Shown one piece after another: positions 44,529 through 53,518 of a stretch of 64,000 nucleotides of DNA. Below the pieces are notes generated by a model. That model was not told the origin of the DNA. It ran no database searches and was given only the letters and a program-made list of their open reading frames with translations. The DNA is from Paenibacillus_G filicis (GTDB lineage: Bacteria; Bacillota; Bacilli; Paenibacillales; NBRC-103111). The translations under genes were made by a program, and so were the position numbers. Numbering within the stretch: the first letter of the stretch is position 1; each line of letters starts with the position of its first letter. The stretch covers positions 158,806 to 222,805 of the forward strand of contig NZ_JBBPCC010000014.1 of the NCBI RefSeq assembly GCF_038070315.1. The letters are read 5' to 3'.

Positions 44529-46064
44529 ATGTTCAAAAAACACCATAAAGCCGTGCTTCTAACGCTCACAGCAAGCTTGTCGGTAACCTCATTAGTTGCT
44601 TGCTCCTCCAAGAGCAGCACGCCTGCAGACAACAGCTCTGCCCCAGCAGCAACCGCCGTGCCAAAGCCTGAATTAAAATCGCTGCAAATTTGGCAGAAGG
44701 ACGACTACAATACGTATCCGGTTGCAAAATTTCTCGAGGAAAAAACAGGCTACAAAGTGAAGTATGACATGCTGCCGCAGGATAAAGCGCAGGATAAGCT
44801 GAATATTCTCATTGCTTCCGGTGAGCCTTATGATGCTATCACGACAGGCGGCGGAACAGATTTCAAAGCGTTATATGCGGATTATGCGAAAAAAGGCGCC
44901 CTGACCGACCTTGGACCGCTAATCGATAAATTCGGGCCGAATATCAAAGCAGCCATTGACCCTGCCGTTCTAGAGGCGGCGAAGGTAGACGGCAAGCTGT
45001 ATGCCATCCCGACGAAAACCATTCCTTATGCAGCGGAAAGCTTGTATGTGAGACAGGATTGGCTTGAGAAGGTAGGCATGAAGGCTCCCACGACTCTGGA
45101 TGAATTGGTTGCTGTTTTGAAAGCGTTTAAAGAGCAAGATCCCGGTGGCAATGGCGATAAAAACATCCCGTTAACGATCAAAGGCGATGCCATGTTCATC
45201 AGTAACATTGTGGGTGCCTTCGGCATGCCGACCTTCTGGAATGATGTGAATGGGAAGCTGACACCGCGTATTCTGGATCCTGCGTACAAAGATTATGTCG
45301 CGTTTGCTTCGGAGCTCTTTAAACAAGGCTTACTCGACAAAGAGGCCGCCGCCAATAAAGACGCAACGGCAAAAGAGAAGTTCGCAAGCGGCAAAGCCGG
45401 TATGATTATTCTTCACTGGGCCGATGTGCCTGCCGTGACGGATGCGCTTGTCAAAAATAATGCTGCAGCCAAGGCTGCCTTTCTTCCTGCGTTAAAAGGA
45501 AAGGATGGCAAGGCGGGCTTAAACGCTGCAACAGGCTTTGATCGCATTACCTTCATTCCCAAAGCATCCAAGCATCCGGAGGATGCGATCAAATGGATGA
45601 ATGCCAAGCTTGAAAGCGCAACGTTCAAAGAGATGGCCATCGGTCAAGAAGGCAAGCATTACACGTTCAAGGACGGTGCTTATACACCGATTCAACCGAT
45701 CTTTACGGAAGAGCGCAATCAAGCCAACAACTTCCTGATGGGGACAGACGATAAAAACTATCCCACTTACTGGCAGGCACGTGTTCGCAAGGATGTGCGT
45801 TTATTCGAGGCATGGAATTTCATGAATAAGATTGAACCGGAGAGTACCCGAATTAATGACCCGTTAGGATTCGCGCCTTACCTGCCTGAATTCTCGAAAA
45901 ACTTCCAGCAGTTAAACACGATGGTGGGAGACTATACGACAAAGCTTATTTTCGGTGCGGAATCCATCAGCGGGCTGGAAGCTTTCCAAGCAAAATTCAA
46001 AGCAGCCGGCGGAGACGCCAGCTACAAGGAAGTCAATGATTGGTACGCAACCGCGAAGAAATAA
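44529..46064 (+). CDS. Extracellular solute-binding lipoprotein of CUT1 transporter
   Basis: 511 residues from ATG 44529 (TGGAGG upstream; a frame from 44451 is not used). A lipoprotein signal with lipobox SLVAC (Cys 25) and a Ser/Pro/Ala linker precede a two-lobe binding domain: LEEKTGYKVKYDMLPQDKA, VRQDWLEKVGMKAPTTLDEL, TGFDRITFIPKASKHPEDA. It feeds the permeases upstream. A terminator follows at 46084. Confidence 0.93.
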   Translation: MFKKHHKAVLLTLTASLSVTSLVACSSKSSTPADNSSAPAATAVPKPELKSLQIWQKDDYNTYPVAKFLEEKTGYKVKYDMLPQDKAQDKLNILIASGEPYDAITTGGGTDFKALYADYAKKGALTDLGPLIDKFGPNIKAAIDPAVLEAAKVDGKLYAIPTKTIPYAAESLYVRQDWLEKVGMKAPTTLDELVAVLKAFKEQDPGGNGDKNIPLTIKGDAMFISNIVGAFGMPTFWNDVNGKLTPRILDPAYKDYVAFASELFKQGLLDKEAAANKDATAKEKFASGKAGMIILHWADVPAVTDALVKNNAAAKAAFLPALKGKDGKAGLNAATGFDRITFIPKASKHPEDAIKWMNAKLESATFKEMAIGQEGKHYTFKDGAYTPIQPIFTEERNQANNFLMGTDDKNYPTYWQARVRKDVRLFEAWNFMNKIEPESTRINDPLGFAPYLPEFSKNFQQLNTMVGDYTTKLIFGAESISGLEAFQAKFKAAGGDASYKEVNDWYATAKK

Positions 46065-46083
46065 GCAAAGCCGCCCCGAGGAG

Positions 46084-46129
46084 AGAGAACTTGCCTGCAA
46101 ATATTTGCTGCAGGTTCTCTTCTTTTTTT
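46084..46129 (+). terminator. Intrinsic terminator after binding-protein gene
   Basis: AGAGAA and CCTGCA (46084-46099, 4-nt bulge) pair with TGCAGG and TTCTCT (46109-46120), followed by seven T. Confidence 0.75.
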
Positions 46130-46164
46130 GCTAAAGCAAACGGATTGTATATGGAGGAAGAGCA

Positions 46165-46788
46165 ATGGAGACTAATGAGCATTCGAAATGGCAGGGGAAA
46201 AGCTGGTGTACGCTGGGAGATAGCATCTCCGCAGCAGGTGGCTATCAAACCTTGGTAAGCGCAGCGCTTGGTTTCTCTACCGTTCGGAATGAAGGCAGAA
46301 GCGGGTGTCCACTCACCGCAGGAGGAGACTCGGATGATGGGGCTACCGTGCATATCGGACGACAGATGGAGCCTGTGTATGATTGTGTGACGATCTTCGC
46401 GGGAACGAATGATTTTCGGCTGGATAAACCGATGGGCCGGCAGGAAGAGAAGGATATCCATACGTTCTATGGGGCATATGTCACCTTGGTTGAGGATATT
46501 TTAAGCAAAAATCCCGCGTGTCGTCTCAACTTATGGACACCGCTCCAGCGTGACAAGGACGGGTATGGCATCGATTCCGTGAATGCACAAGGCCACCGAT
46601 TGGAGGATTATGTAGAGGCCATCCAAGTTATTGGCGCCCGGTATGCGCTCCCTGTACTGAACTTGTACACGGAGAGCGGCTTCAATCGGTTCACGTTAGG
46701 CTTCCTAAGCGATGACCGGCTGCATCCCAATGGAGAGGGCTTTAAGCGGATTGCAGCCATGGCCATTCCTTTTCTAAAACGTATCTAG
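46165..46788 (+). CDS. SGNH/GDSL-family hydrolase (putative carbohydrate esterase)
   Basis: 207 residues, no signal peptide. Block I LGDSISAAGG with the nucleophilic Ser, block III FAGTNDF (Asn), and block V DDRLHPNGEG (Asp, His) give a complete SGNH catalytic set. Its place behind the CUT1 transporter suggests removal of acyl groups from imported glycan. The terminator upstream may let it be expressed separately. Confidence 0.9.
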   Translation: METNEHSKWQGKSWCTLGDSISAAGGYQTLVSAALGFSTVRNEGRSGCPLTAGGDSDDGATVHIGRQMEPVYDCVTIFAGTNDFRLDKPMGRQEEKDIHTFYGAYVTLVEDILSKNPACRLNLWTPLQRDKDGYGIDSVNAQGHRLEDYVEAIQVIGARYALPVLNLYTESGFNRFTLGFLSDDRLHPNGEGFKRIAAMAIPFLKRI

Positions 46789-46997
46789 CTTAGGAGGGAT
46801 GCAGCTTCCTGGTAGAGCAGATGCTTGACCCAGACTCTCTGACGGGTTCTAGGCTAAGGCGGGTGAAGGTTTCTAGAGCACGTATTGGCTCTCTGGTATG
46901 CAATATCCCCTAAACTCTCTGCCTTGTGCCTCTGAAGTCATGCTACAATAAACTAGAATGGGCCAAGAGAATAAGGACATGAGGGGCGATTCCAGCT

Positions 46998-47996
46998 ATG
47001 ATGACAAACGCGGGAAATAAGGTCAGATTCGGGATAATCGGCTGCGGCAATGTAACGGAGATCAAAAGCGGGCCCGGCCTGCAGAAGGCGGACGGCTCGG
47101 AGCTCGTCGCCGTGATGCGGCGCAATGGCGAGCTGGCGGAGGATTACGCGCGCAGGCATGGAGTGGGGCGCTGGTACACGGATGCACAGGCGCTGATCGA
47201 CGATCCGGAGGTGGACGTCGTCTACATCGCGACGCCCCCAGGCTCGCATCTGGCTTACACGCTGGCGGCGGCCAAGGCCGGCAAGCCGGTCTATGTCGAG
47301 AAGCCGATGGCGCTCAATGAAGTGGAGTGCGAGCAGATGATCCAGGCTTGCCGGGAGGCGCAGGTTCCTCTCTATGTCGCGTACTACCGCCGGGGCTTGC
47401 CACGCTTTCTGAAGGTCAAGGAGCTGCTGGAGGCGGGAGCGATCGGCGAGGTACGCTTCGTCAGCACCTACCAGACGCAAACTTCCCCGCAGCTTCGGAA
47501 CGGTGAGGTGCCATGGCGCTTGCAGCCGGAGCAATCCGGAGGCGGTCTCTTCTTCGATCTGGCGAGTCATACGCTGGATGTCTTGGATTTCCTGTTCGGT
47601 CCGATTACCGAGGCCAAGGGCATCGCCGTCAATCAGGAAGGACGCTTCCCGGGCGTGGAGGATACGGTGACCGGTACGTACAGGTTCGAGAGCGGCGTGC
47701 AGGGCAGCGGAACCTGGTGCTTCTCGGCTTATGCCCATGAGGACCGCAATGAGATTGTCGGTTCCAAGGGTAAGCTCGTCTTCTCCACGTTCGGCCACGA
47801 GCCGATCCGCCTAGAGACGGCGGACGGGGTGCAGATCTTCCCCTTCGAGGCGCCGGCTCATATCCAGCAGCCGCTGATCCAGACGATGGTGAACGAGCTG
47901 CGGGGGACAGGAAGCTGTGCGAGTACAGGTGATTCCGCGATGCGGACGAGCCGGGTGATGGATGAGCTGACCCGCGGATTTTATACGCAGGATTGA
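46998..47996 (+). CDS. Gfo/Idh/MocA-family NAD(P)-dependent oxidoreductase
   Basis: 332 residues. N-terminal Rossmann motif FGIIGCGNVTEIKSGPGLQK, then VDVVYIATPPGSHL and YVEKPMALNEVE with the catalytic Lys of the EKP motif; FFDLASHTLDVLDFL in the C-terminal domain. Such enzymes act on sugars, inositols or their derivatives. It does not share an operon with neighbours that can be seen. ATG 46998 is followed by a second ATG. Confidence 0.9.
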   Translation: MMTNAGNKVRFGIIGCGNVTEIKSGPGLQKADGSELVAVMRRNGELAEDYARRHGVGRWYTDAQALIDDPEVDVVYIATPPGSHLAYTLAAAKAGKPVYVEKPMALNEVECEQMIQACREAQVPLYVAYYRRGLPRFLKVKELLEAGAIGEVRFVSTYQTQTSPQLRNGEVPWRLQPEQSGGGLFFDLASHTLDVLDFLFGPITEAKGIAVNQEGRFPGVEDTVTGTYRFESGVQGSGTWCFSAYAHEDRNEIVGSKGKLVFSTFGHEPIRLETADGVQIFPFEAPAHIQQPLIQTMVNELRGTGSCASTGDSAMRTSRVMDELTRGFYTQD

Positions 47997-48091
47997 AGGT
48001 AAACTTGATTAACAATCATTTTTTCCCAAGCGATTTGGCTGGAAGCAGGTTATACTGATTGTACATTCTGATGAAAAGGAGGCCGATCGAC

Positions 48092-48178
48092 ATGATTGAC
48101 GTTTCGCTAAGAACCTTGCATCTGTTGTACCTAACTTCATACGCGGGCGCGTCGCATCGGCCTTGTCGGACCACATAG
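48092..48178 (+). CDS. Short leader ORF upstream of rtcB (28 aa)
   Basis: ATG 48092 follows AAAAGGAGG at 48074-48082, a strong site. The peptide (MIDVSLRTLHLLYLTSYAGA...) is not known. It ends 176 bp before rtcB and just before the hairpin at 48190. Its position suggests a translated regulatory leader rather than an independent protein. Confidence 0.35.
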   Translation: MIDVSLRTLHLLYLTSYAGASHRPCRTT

Positions 48179-48189
48179 AGCCAGGGCAT

Positions 48190-48224
48190 CGCATACAGGA
48201 CCCTTACGGGGGGCTGTGTATGCG
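48190..48224 (+). other. Hairpin in rtcB leader
   Basis: CGCATACA (48190-48197) pairs with TGTATGCG (48217-48224), with CCC/GGG pairing inside the loop. There is no T tract, so it is not a simple terminator. A regulatory RNA or RNA substrate is possible. Confidence 0.45.
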
Positions 48225-48300
48225 GGTTCGGATCTAGGATCGGGAGAGCCAAGCGCGAGCTGCTGCGCCCGCCCGTACCCGAGATTGCCGCTTGTTCTTC

Positions 48301-48330
48301 ATAACCGTAGGCGACGAGGCTTACGGTTAT
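48301..48330 (+). other. Inverted repeat just upstream of rtcB start
   Basis: ATAACCGTA (48301-48309) pairs with TACGGTTAT (48322-48330), 12-nt loop, no T tract. It is 25 bp before ATG 48355; RNA hairpin or operator. Confidence 0.4.
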
Positions 48331-48354
48331 TTGTGTTATCCGACTATGAGAGGA

Positions 48355-49812
48355 ATGTTTGAATTTATGATCGTAAACGAACGTACAGGCGAAGCCCTAG
48401 ACGCTTATTACCGTGAACTGGAGCTGCCCGCCGGAAAGCTGCATGTCTACGCCAATGAAGAGCTATTCCGCGCGCTGGATTACCAGGTATTCGCCATGGC
48501 TAACAACAATCTGCAAATTCCGAATTTGACGTATATGAGCTATACCCCGGATGTGCATGTGGGGGTAGGCACCTGCATCGGCACTACAGCCGTCTGGCCC
48601 TCAGAAGGAGGCTTCGTATCGCCCTCGATCGTCGGCAGCGATATTGGCTGCGGCATGAGGGTGCACCTGACCAATATACATCGCGACGAGCTGAAGGATA
48701 TCAAGCTGCGCCGCAAGCTGGTGAAGGCCATCGACCGGTACCTGCCTGCCGAGGAGCATGCACGCGGGCACTATTCAGATATCCGGCTGGAGCATATCGT
48801 GCGCAAGGGGCTGCACGGTCTCCCGCACAAGTATGTGCCGGACCACTACACACCGAAGAAGTCGACCTCGCTGTCCCATGTGGAAAGCTCCCGGTACAGC
48901 TTCGACGAGAGCGTGCTGGACCGGTTCCCGGACCGGGTCTGGCACCGGGCTCACCGCCAGCTCGGTACGCTGGGTGGGGGCAATCATTTTGCCGAGCTGC
49001 AGGCGGTGGAGATTGACGAGCGCAGCCGTGACGTGGCCGAAAGCTGGGGCTTGTTCGACGGGCAGGTCGTCGTTATGATCCACTCCGGCTCCCGGGCCTG
49101 GGGCGGGGCAGTCAGCCAGTATGGCTCTTCGGAGCTGGTGAAGGTCATGCGCAAGCTGGGTCTCGGAACGGCCGATCCCAAACTGGTGTATGCCCCACTG
49201 GCTGAACCGGCCGCACAGGATTATGTACATCTGTTGTATTCCGCTCTGAATTATGCGGTGACGAACCGCCACCTGATCGCTTACGCGATCCGCGAGGCGT
49301 GCCGGGAGGTGCTGGGCACGGCGTTCGAGATGCGGACGCTGTATGACCTGATGCACAATTATGCCTGGGAGGAGCAGCAGGAGGGAAGCGTGCACTTCGT
49401 TCACCGCAAGGGGGCTACGCGCGCGCTGCCTGCCGGTCATCCGGACAATCCGGCGCCATATCTGGCAACGGGGCACCCGGCCTTGATCCCAGGCTCGATG
49501 GGAACGGCCTCCTACATCATGGTCGGGCAGGCGGGAGGCCGCGACAACTATTACTCGATCTGCCACGGAGCAGGCCGGATCCGGTCTCGAACGGCGACCA
49601 AGAAGCTCGTATCGGTGAAGGACTTCGCAGCCGCGCTCGGTGTAGGGACCGAAAATGAGGTGGTGATCAACCACCGTACGCTCGAGGGACTCGTTGATGA
49701 GTCGCCCCAGGCTTATAAGGATGTCGATCAAATTATCGAAAGCGTCAAAGGGGCCGGGCTGGCCATTCCGGTAGCGGCATGCCGTCCGCTGGCGACGATC
49801 AAGGGGGTATAA
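48355..49812 (+). CDS. rtcB: RtcB-family RNA-splicing ligase
   Basis: About 485 residues. Motifs: VGSDIGCGMRVH, TLGGGNHFAEL, MIHSGSRAWG, GTASYIMVG and CHGAGRIRSR, with the His that takes GMP near residue 404. RtcB ligates RNA 3'-phosphate or 2',3'-cyclic phosphate ends to 5'-OH ends, as in tRNA or stress-induced RNA repair, using Mn and GTP. Start uncertain: ATG 48355 or 48367, with GAGAGGA just ahead; a more upstream extension has no site. It overlaps nearly end to end with an AAA ATPase (2 bp gap). Metal ligands Asp/Cys/His appear intact. Confidence 0.93.
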   Translation: MFEFMIVNERTGEALDAYYRELELPAGKLHVYANEELFRALDYQVFAMANNNLQIPNLTYMSYTPDVHVGVGTCIGTTAVWPSEGGFVSPSIVGSDIGCGMRVHLTNIHRDELKDIKLRRKLVKAIDRYLPAEEHARGHYSDIRLEHIVRKGLHGLPHKYVPDHYTPKKSTSLSHVESSRYSFDESVLDRFPDRVWHRAHRQLGTLGGGNHFAELQAVEIDERSRDVAESWGLFDGQVVVMIHSGSRAWGGAVSQYGSSELVKVMRKLGLGTADPKLVYAPLAEPAAQDYVHLLYSALNYAVTNRHLIAYAIREACREVLGTAFEMRTLYDLMHNYAWEEQQEGSVHFVHRKGATRALPAGHPDNPAPYLATGHPALIPGSMGTASYIMVGQAGGRDNYYSICHGAGRIRSRTATKKLVSVKDFAAALGVGTENEVVINHRTLEGLVDESPQAYKDVDQIIESVKGAGLAIPVAACRPLATIKGV

Positions 49813-49814
49813 AT

Positions 49815-51107
49815 ATGAAGGAACTGAAGCGAGATCATGCGGTTCAGACATTGTTTATGACGGCGGAAGCCTATGAGGATGTGTTGTCGCGCATCCGGTT
49901 CGAATTAAGCGGCTTATACGGCTATGAATTCGACGCCTACGTATGCGATGACGGTAGCGAGGATTACTGGCAGCTCCTGGAGCAGGATATCCGGCATCGC
50001 TACGAAGGGCTCGAGCATGTAGCGCGCATCTTCGAGTTCGTCGAGTCCCGCGCGTTCGCGATCGACGGAGATAGTGGCACGGCGGGAGAAGCAGATGGGC
50101 GGTACCGCATCTACAGCTCGCTACGCAATAATGTATTTGCTTATCCGGCTTGGGGCGTGGCGCTGGCCCGGGTTCCGGTATTCCGCCAGCACGGGCTAAG
50201 CTGCGAGGACTTCGTCTTTGCCCGCGATGACCAGGCTCTGCAGTCCTTTCTCGCCTTCACGGCAGCCCGGCGCCGGGAGCAGGACCGCCGTCAGGTCACC
50301 GTGTTCACCGATACGAGGGACGGGATGGAGCGGCAGATCGAGCCGATCACCCGCACGGTGGACCGGGAGGACGTGATCATGGACGAGGGGCTGAAGACGG
50401 AGATCTTCCGAGCGATCGACCAATTTTTCGCGGAGGACCGGTCGTTCTACCAGTTGTACGACGTGCCGTACAAGCGGGGGATACTGCTGTACGGCAAGCC
50501 GGGCAACGGCAAGACGACGCTGGTCAAGTCGATTGCAGGCAGCATCTCTGCGCCTGTCGCGTACTGGCAGCTGACGGAGCATACGAGCAGCGCCTCGATC
50601 CAGGAGGTGTTCCAGGCGGCAGTTGCGATGGCGCCGATGGTGCTGGTGGCGGAGGATATTGATTCGATGCCACAGCATGCGCGGTCTTTTTTCCTGAACA
50701 CGCTGGATGGGGCGACCTCCAAGGAAGGCATCTTCCTGATCGGCACGACGAATTTCCCGGAGCAGATCGATCCGGCGCTGATGAACCGGGCGGGGCGCTT
50801 CGACCGCGCCTATGAGATGACGCTGCCGGACGAGGAGCTGCGTCTCGCTTACCTGCGGCGCAAGCAGCTCGGCCGGCTGATCGGGGAGGAAGCGCTGCCT
50901 GAAGCGGCACGCCTGACCGATCAGTTCACCTGCGCTCAGCTCAACGAGTTGTACGTGTCCGCAGCACTGCAGTGGCATACGGAGGGCCGTGCGGAGCTGC
51001 ACGCGCTGGTCCGCGCGATGAGGCAGGAGCTCGACAAGAGCCGGCGGCAGACCTGGCTGCGGGATAAGCCGGATTCTGCGGTAGGTTTTCTGGCAAGCGG
51101 GCATTAG
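49815..51107 (+). CDS. BCS1-like AAA+ ATPase coupled to rtcB
   Basis: 430 residues. The N-terminal ~200 residues are unassigned, then an AAA domain: Walker A GKPGNGKTT (about 226), Walker B MVLVAEDIDS, sensor 1 IGTTNF and the arginine finger region NRAGRFDR. It begins 2 bp after the rtcB stop, with GGGGG upstream, so it is co-expressed. It may remodel an RNA-protein complex or be an RtcB helper; no known family partner is named. Start chosen at ATG 49815; upstream codons are inside rtcB. Confidence 0.88.
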   Translation: MKELKRDHAVQTLFMTAEAYEDVLSRIRFELSGLYGYEFDAYVCDDGSEDYWQLLEQDIRHRYEGLEHVARIFEFVESRAFAIDGDSGTAGEADGRYRIYSSLRNNVFAYPAWGVALARVPVFRQHGLSCEDFVFARDDQALQSFLAFTAARRREQDRRQVTVFTDTRDGMERQIEPITRTVDREDVIMDEGLKTEIFRAIDQFFAEDRSFYQLYDVPYKRGILLYGKPGNGKTTLVKSIAGSISAPVAYWQLTEHTSSASIQEVFQAAVAMAPMVLVAEDIDSMPQHARSFFLNTLDGATSKEGIFLIGTTNFPEQIDPALMNRAGRFDRAYEMTLPDEELRLAYLRRKQLGRLIGEEALPEAARLTDQFTCAQLNELYVSAALQWHTEGRAELHALVRAMRQELDKSRRQTWLRDKPDSAVGFLASGH

Positions 51108-51173
51108 GACTGTAACTATTCGATCTTGACCTGCGTCCAAGGGTGAAAGGAACTTTTCGTGAGGTGATGACGC

Positions 51174-51812
51174 TTGGACAGGTATAGACGATGGAGAGCA
51201 GGCTGGTATGGCGGGGCCGTTCTGCTGCTCGGCATGATCTCGATGATTTGGGCGCTGCCGGAGGCGGAAGCCTGCAGTCCGGAGGCTTGGTCGTATCACA
51301 GTTTGGCCGAGAAGTCTGAGGCGATCTTGTATGGCGAGGTTGTTGCTGCCCATCAGGAAGGAAGACAGGCGGTATTACGGGTCATCCGTTACGTGGGGGA
51401 GGGCGTGGCGCCGCAGACAGCGAGTCTCCCTGCCACGAGGTCCAGTCAGCGAACGCTGGAGGACATGTGCCCGGATCTGTCAACGAGGTTCGAGCCTGGG
51501 AGAGAATATCTGGTCTTTCTGAAGCAAGACGGGCCTGAGCCTGTGCTGCTGAATGAGAGCTTCACTACAGCATTGCCCATTGAGGCTGGCTTGGTGGTAG
51601 AAGCTACGCACAACGCACGGTCAACTGCGGATCAGCTTCTCGAAGAGACTGCTCATATCCGTGGCATCACCGTGCAATCCCCTCCTGCTGATGCTCCCTC
51701 GTGGGGAATGCTCCCCAAGCCCCGGTGGGGGATGATTGGAGCCGCGATGACGGCTGCGAGCCTTGGCCTGGTCATCTTGTTACGTATCCTGCGGGCCAGA
51801 CGGCGCGGGTAG
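51174..51812 (+). CDS. Exported/membrane hypothetical protein with TIMP-like N-terminus
   Basis: 212 residues from TTG 51174 behind GTGAGGTGA. A signal sequence (GGAVLLLGMISMIWALPEAEA) is followed by a mature N-terminus starting ACSPEAW, then EKSEAILYGEVVAAH, which resembles the NTR/TIMP fold where an N-terminal Cys binds metal or disulfide-pairs. A C-terminal TM helix (AAMTAASLGLVILLRIL) ends in a basic tail. It lies between the AAA ATPase and kptA on the same strand but has no obvious RNA link. The TIMP-like reading is tentative. Confidence 0.6.
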   Translation: MDRYRRWRAGWYGGAVLLLGMISMIWALPEAEACSPEAWSYHSLAEKSEAILYGEVVAAHQEGRQAVLRVIRYVGEGVAPQTASLPATRSSQRTLEDMCPDLSTRFEPGREYLVFLKQDGPEPVLLNESFTTALPIEAGLVVEATHNARSTADQLLEETAHIRGITVQSPPADAPSWGMLPKPRWGMIGAAMTAASLGLVILLRILRARRRG

Positions 51813-52020
51813 ACACTGACGGATGAAGCTTATCGCACAAGATGAAGGTAGCTATTCTTCACAGGGCTTGCGGTTGCTGCGAAGATACGGAGAGTGTTGC
51901 ACTTGATCCTGTTTTTCCCGCGACGGCTTGAGGGGAGAACAGGCTCAGTGGCCAAATTCTGCTGAAGGGACCTCCATGTACGGACGAACGAAGCTAGTAG
52001 AGAGAAAGGAGAGATTTTGT

Positions 52021-52596
52021 ATGTTGAGCGAAGCCAGGGAAAAAACATTGAGCAAGTTGATGACGAAGATTTTACGTCATAGCCCGGAATCCTTCGGCAT
52101 CAGGCTGGACGGGGCCGATGGCTCCTGTGATGCGGAAGAGCTGCTGCAGGCGCTGCGCAGGCTGCCCGATTGGTCTCGACTGACCTTGGCGGATATCGAA
52201 CAGGTGGTTCGGAATTCCGACAAGCAACGATTCGAGCTCGCCGAAGGCCGCATCCGGGCCAGATACGGACACAGCAGCCTGCAGCCGGCTTATGAAGAGG
52301 CCGAGCCGCCTCCCGTGCTGTATCACGGGACGAATGAGAGCGTAATGGGGTCCATCCGGCGCGAAGGCTTGCGGCCGATGGGCCGCAGCTATGTACATTT
52401 GTCAGCGGGCAAGCATTTTGCGGTGATGGCGGGACGCAGGCGGGGAAATCTGGTGATGTTAGAAGTGGATACCTCTGAAGCTCGCCGCCACGGTATCACC
52501 TTTTATTATGCGGGCAACGAGGTGTGGCTGGCGGCTGCTATTCCGCCGGTATGTCTTCGTCAGATAGCGGATGGGGAAGGAGGCGAGCATTCATGA
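52021..52596 (+). CDS. kptA: RNA 2'-phosphotransferase (KptA/Tpt1)
   Basis: 191 residues from ATG 52021 (AAAGGAGAG upstream; a longer frame from 51928 lacks a site). N-terminal LSKLMTKILRHSPESFGI carries the Arg-His pair; PPVLYHGTNESVMGSI and RSYVHLSAGKHFAVMAG are the NAD-binding parts. KptA/Tpt1 transfers the internal RNA 2'-phosphate to NAD, giving ADP-ribose cyclic phosphate. Such 2'-phosphates arise from fungal/plant-type RNA ligation, not from RtcB, so its bacterial role is an open question. ATGA overlap with tatD. Confidence 0.93.
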   Translation: MLSEAREKTLSKLMTKILRHSPESFGIRLDGADGSCDAEELLQALRRLPDWSRLTLADIEQVVRNSDKQRFELAEGRIRARYGHSSLQPAYEEAEPPPVLYHGTNESVMGSIRREGLRPMGRSYVHLSAGKHFAVMAGRRRGNLVMLEVDTSEARRHGITFYYAGNEVWLAAAIPPVCLRQIADGEGGEHS

Positions 52597-53417
52597 GTGA
52601 AGGTATTCCTGCTAAGGGACCATCACACGGCCAACTGATCGATATCGGCGTCAACCTGATGCACCGTTCGTTCCAGACGGACCGCGAAGAAATCGTATCT
52701 AGAGCTGCGGAAGCCGGTGTCAGTCCGCTGATGATCACCGGAACGAGTATGCGAAGCAGCGAGGAAGCCGCGCGCTATGCCGAGCAGTATCCGGGCAAGC
52801 TGTATGCAACGGCAGGTGTCCATCCCCATGACGCTAAGAGCTGTGGACCCCAGACACTTGCGAGGCTGCAGAAGCTGGCGGCTCTGCCACAGGTGGTGGC
52901 GATCGGGGAGTGCGGGCTGGACTATAACCGCGATTTCTCGCCGCGCGACGTGCAGCGTGAATGGTTCGAAGCCCAGATTGAGCTGGCCTGCGAGCTGAAG
53001 CTGCCGTTGTTCCTGCATGAGCGTGAGGCGCATCAAGATTTCTTGGCTCTGCTTAGGTCGCACCGGGATAGGCTGGCAGGCGGGGTTGTGCATTGTTTTA
53101 CAGGAAGTGCAGCGGAGCTGTCCGCTTATTTGTCTATGGGACTGCATATCGGCATCACTGGCTGGATCTGTGATGAACGCCGCGGCAGGCATCTGCGGGA
53201 GCTGGTGAAGCGGATTCCCGCAGACCGGCTCATGCTGGAGACGGACGCGCCGTTCCTCACGCCGCGCGACCTGCCGGTCAAGCCCCGGGACGGCCGCAAC
53301 GAACCGGTGTATCTGCCCCATGTGCTGCAAGCCGTGGCGAGCTGCACTGGTCGACCGGCTGATGAGATCGCACGGGACAGCACGCGGACGGCCAAGGCGT
53401 TCTTCGGCTTGGAGTAG
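52593..53417 (+). CDS. tatD: TatD-family metal-dependent DNase/hydrolase
   Basis: 274 residues starting ATG 52593, overlapping the kptA stop. Strongly E. coli TatD-like: LIDIGVNLMHRSFQTDRE, TAGVHPHDAKS, AIGECGLDYNRDFS, VHCFTGSAAEL, GITGWICDERRGRHLREL and LMLETDAPFLTPRDL hold the His/Glu/Asp metal ligands. It is a 3'-5' exonuclease or deoxyribonuclease. Coupling to kptA suggests a nucleic-acid repair context. Frames starting further upstream are not used. Confidence 0.94.
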   Translation: MSEGIPAKGPSHGQLIDIGVNLMHRSFQTDREEIVSRAAEAGVSPLMITGTSMRSSEEAARYAEQYPGKLYATAGVHPHDAKSCGPQTLARLQKLAALPQVVAIGECGLDYNRDFSPRDVQREWFEAQIELACELKLPLFLHEREAHQDFLALLRSHRDRLAGGVVHCFTGSAAELSAYLSMGLHIGITGWICDERRGRHLRELVKRIPADRLMLETDAPFLTPRDLPVKPRDGRNEPVYLPHVLQAVASCTGRPADEIARDSTRTAKAFFGLE

Positions 53418-53445
53418 CCGTCCATCTTCAGGTCCATGTAGAAAA

Positions 53446-53481
53446 AGGAGTGCGGAAACCGTCACCGGTACGCACTCCTTC
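53446..53481 (+). terminator. Bidirectional terminator between tatD and trxB
   Basis: AAGGAGTGCG (53446-53455) pairs with CGCACTCCTT (53472-53481). A-rich ahead and T-rich behind. Confidence 0.8.
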
Positions 53482-53518
53482 TATATATTAGGTTCCCGTC
53501 GCTGTATGTTTTTGTCGC

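Larger units (their letters stand above)
47997..48354. other. Structured leader region upstream of rtcB
   Basis: About 360 bp. Contains a 28-codon ORF with a strong ribosome site, a hairpin at 48190-48224, and a second at 48301-48330 close to the rtcB start. TATACT at 48051 could be a -10 element; the matching -35 is unclear. Confidence 0.45.

Noticed and set aside
48181..48290. tRNA-like T-loop (GGTTCGGATC) in the rtcB leader
   Set aside because: The flanking bases do not form a 5-bp T-stem and no acceptor or anticodon arm is found; not a tRNA.
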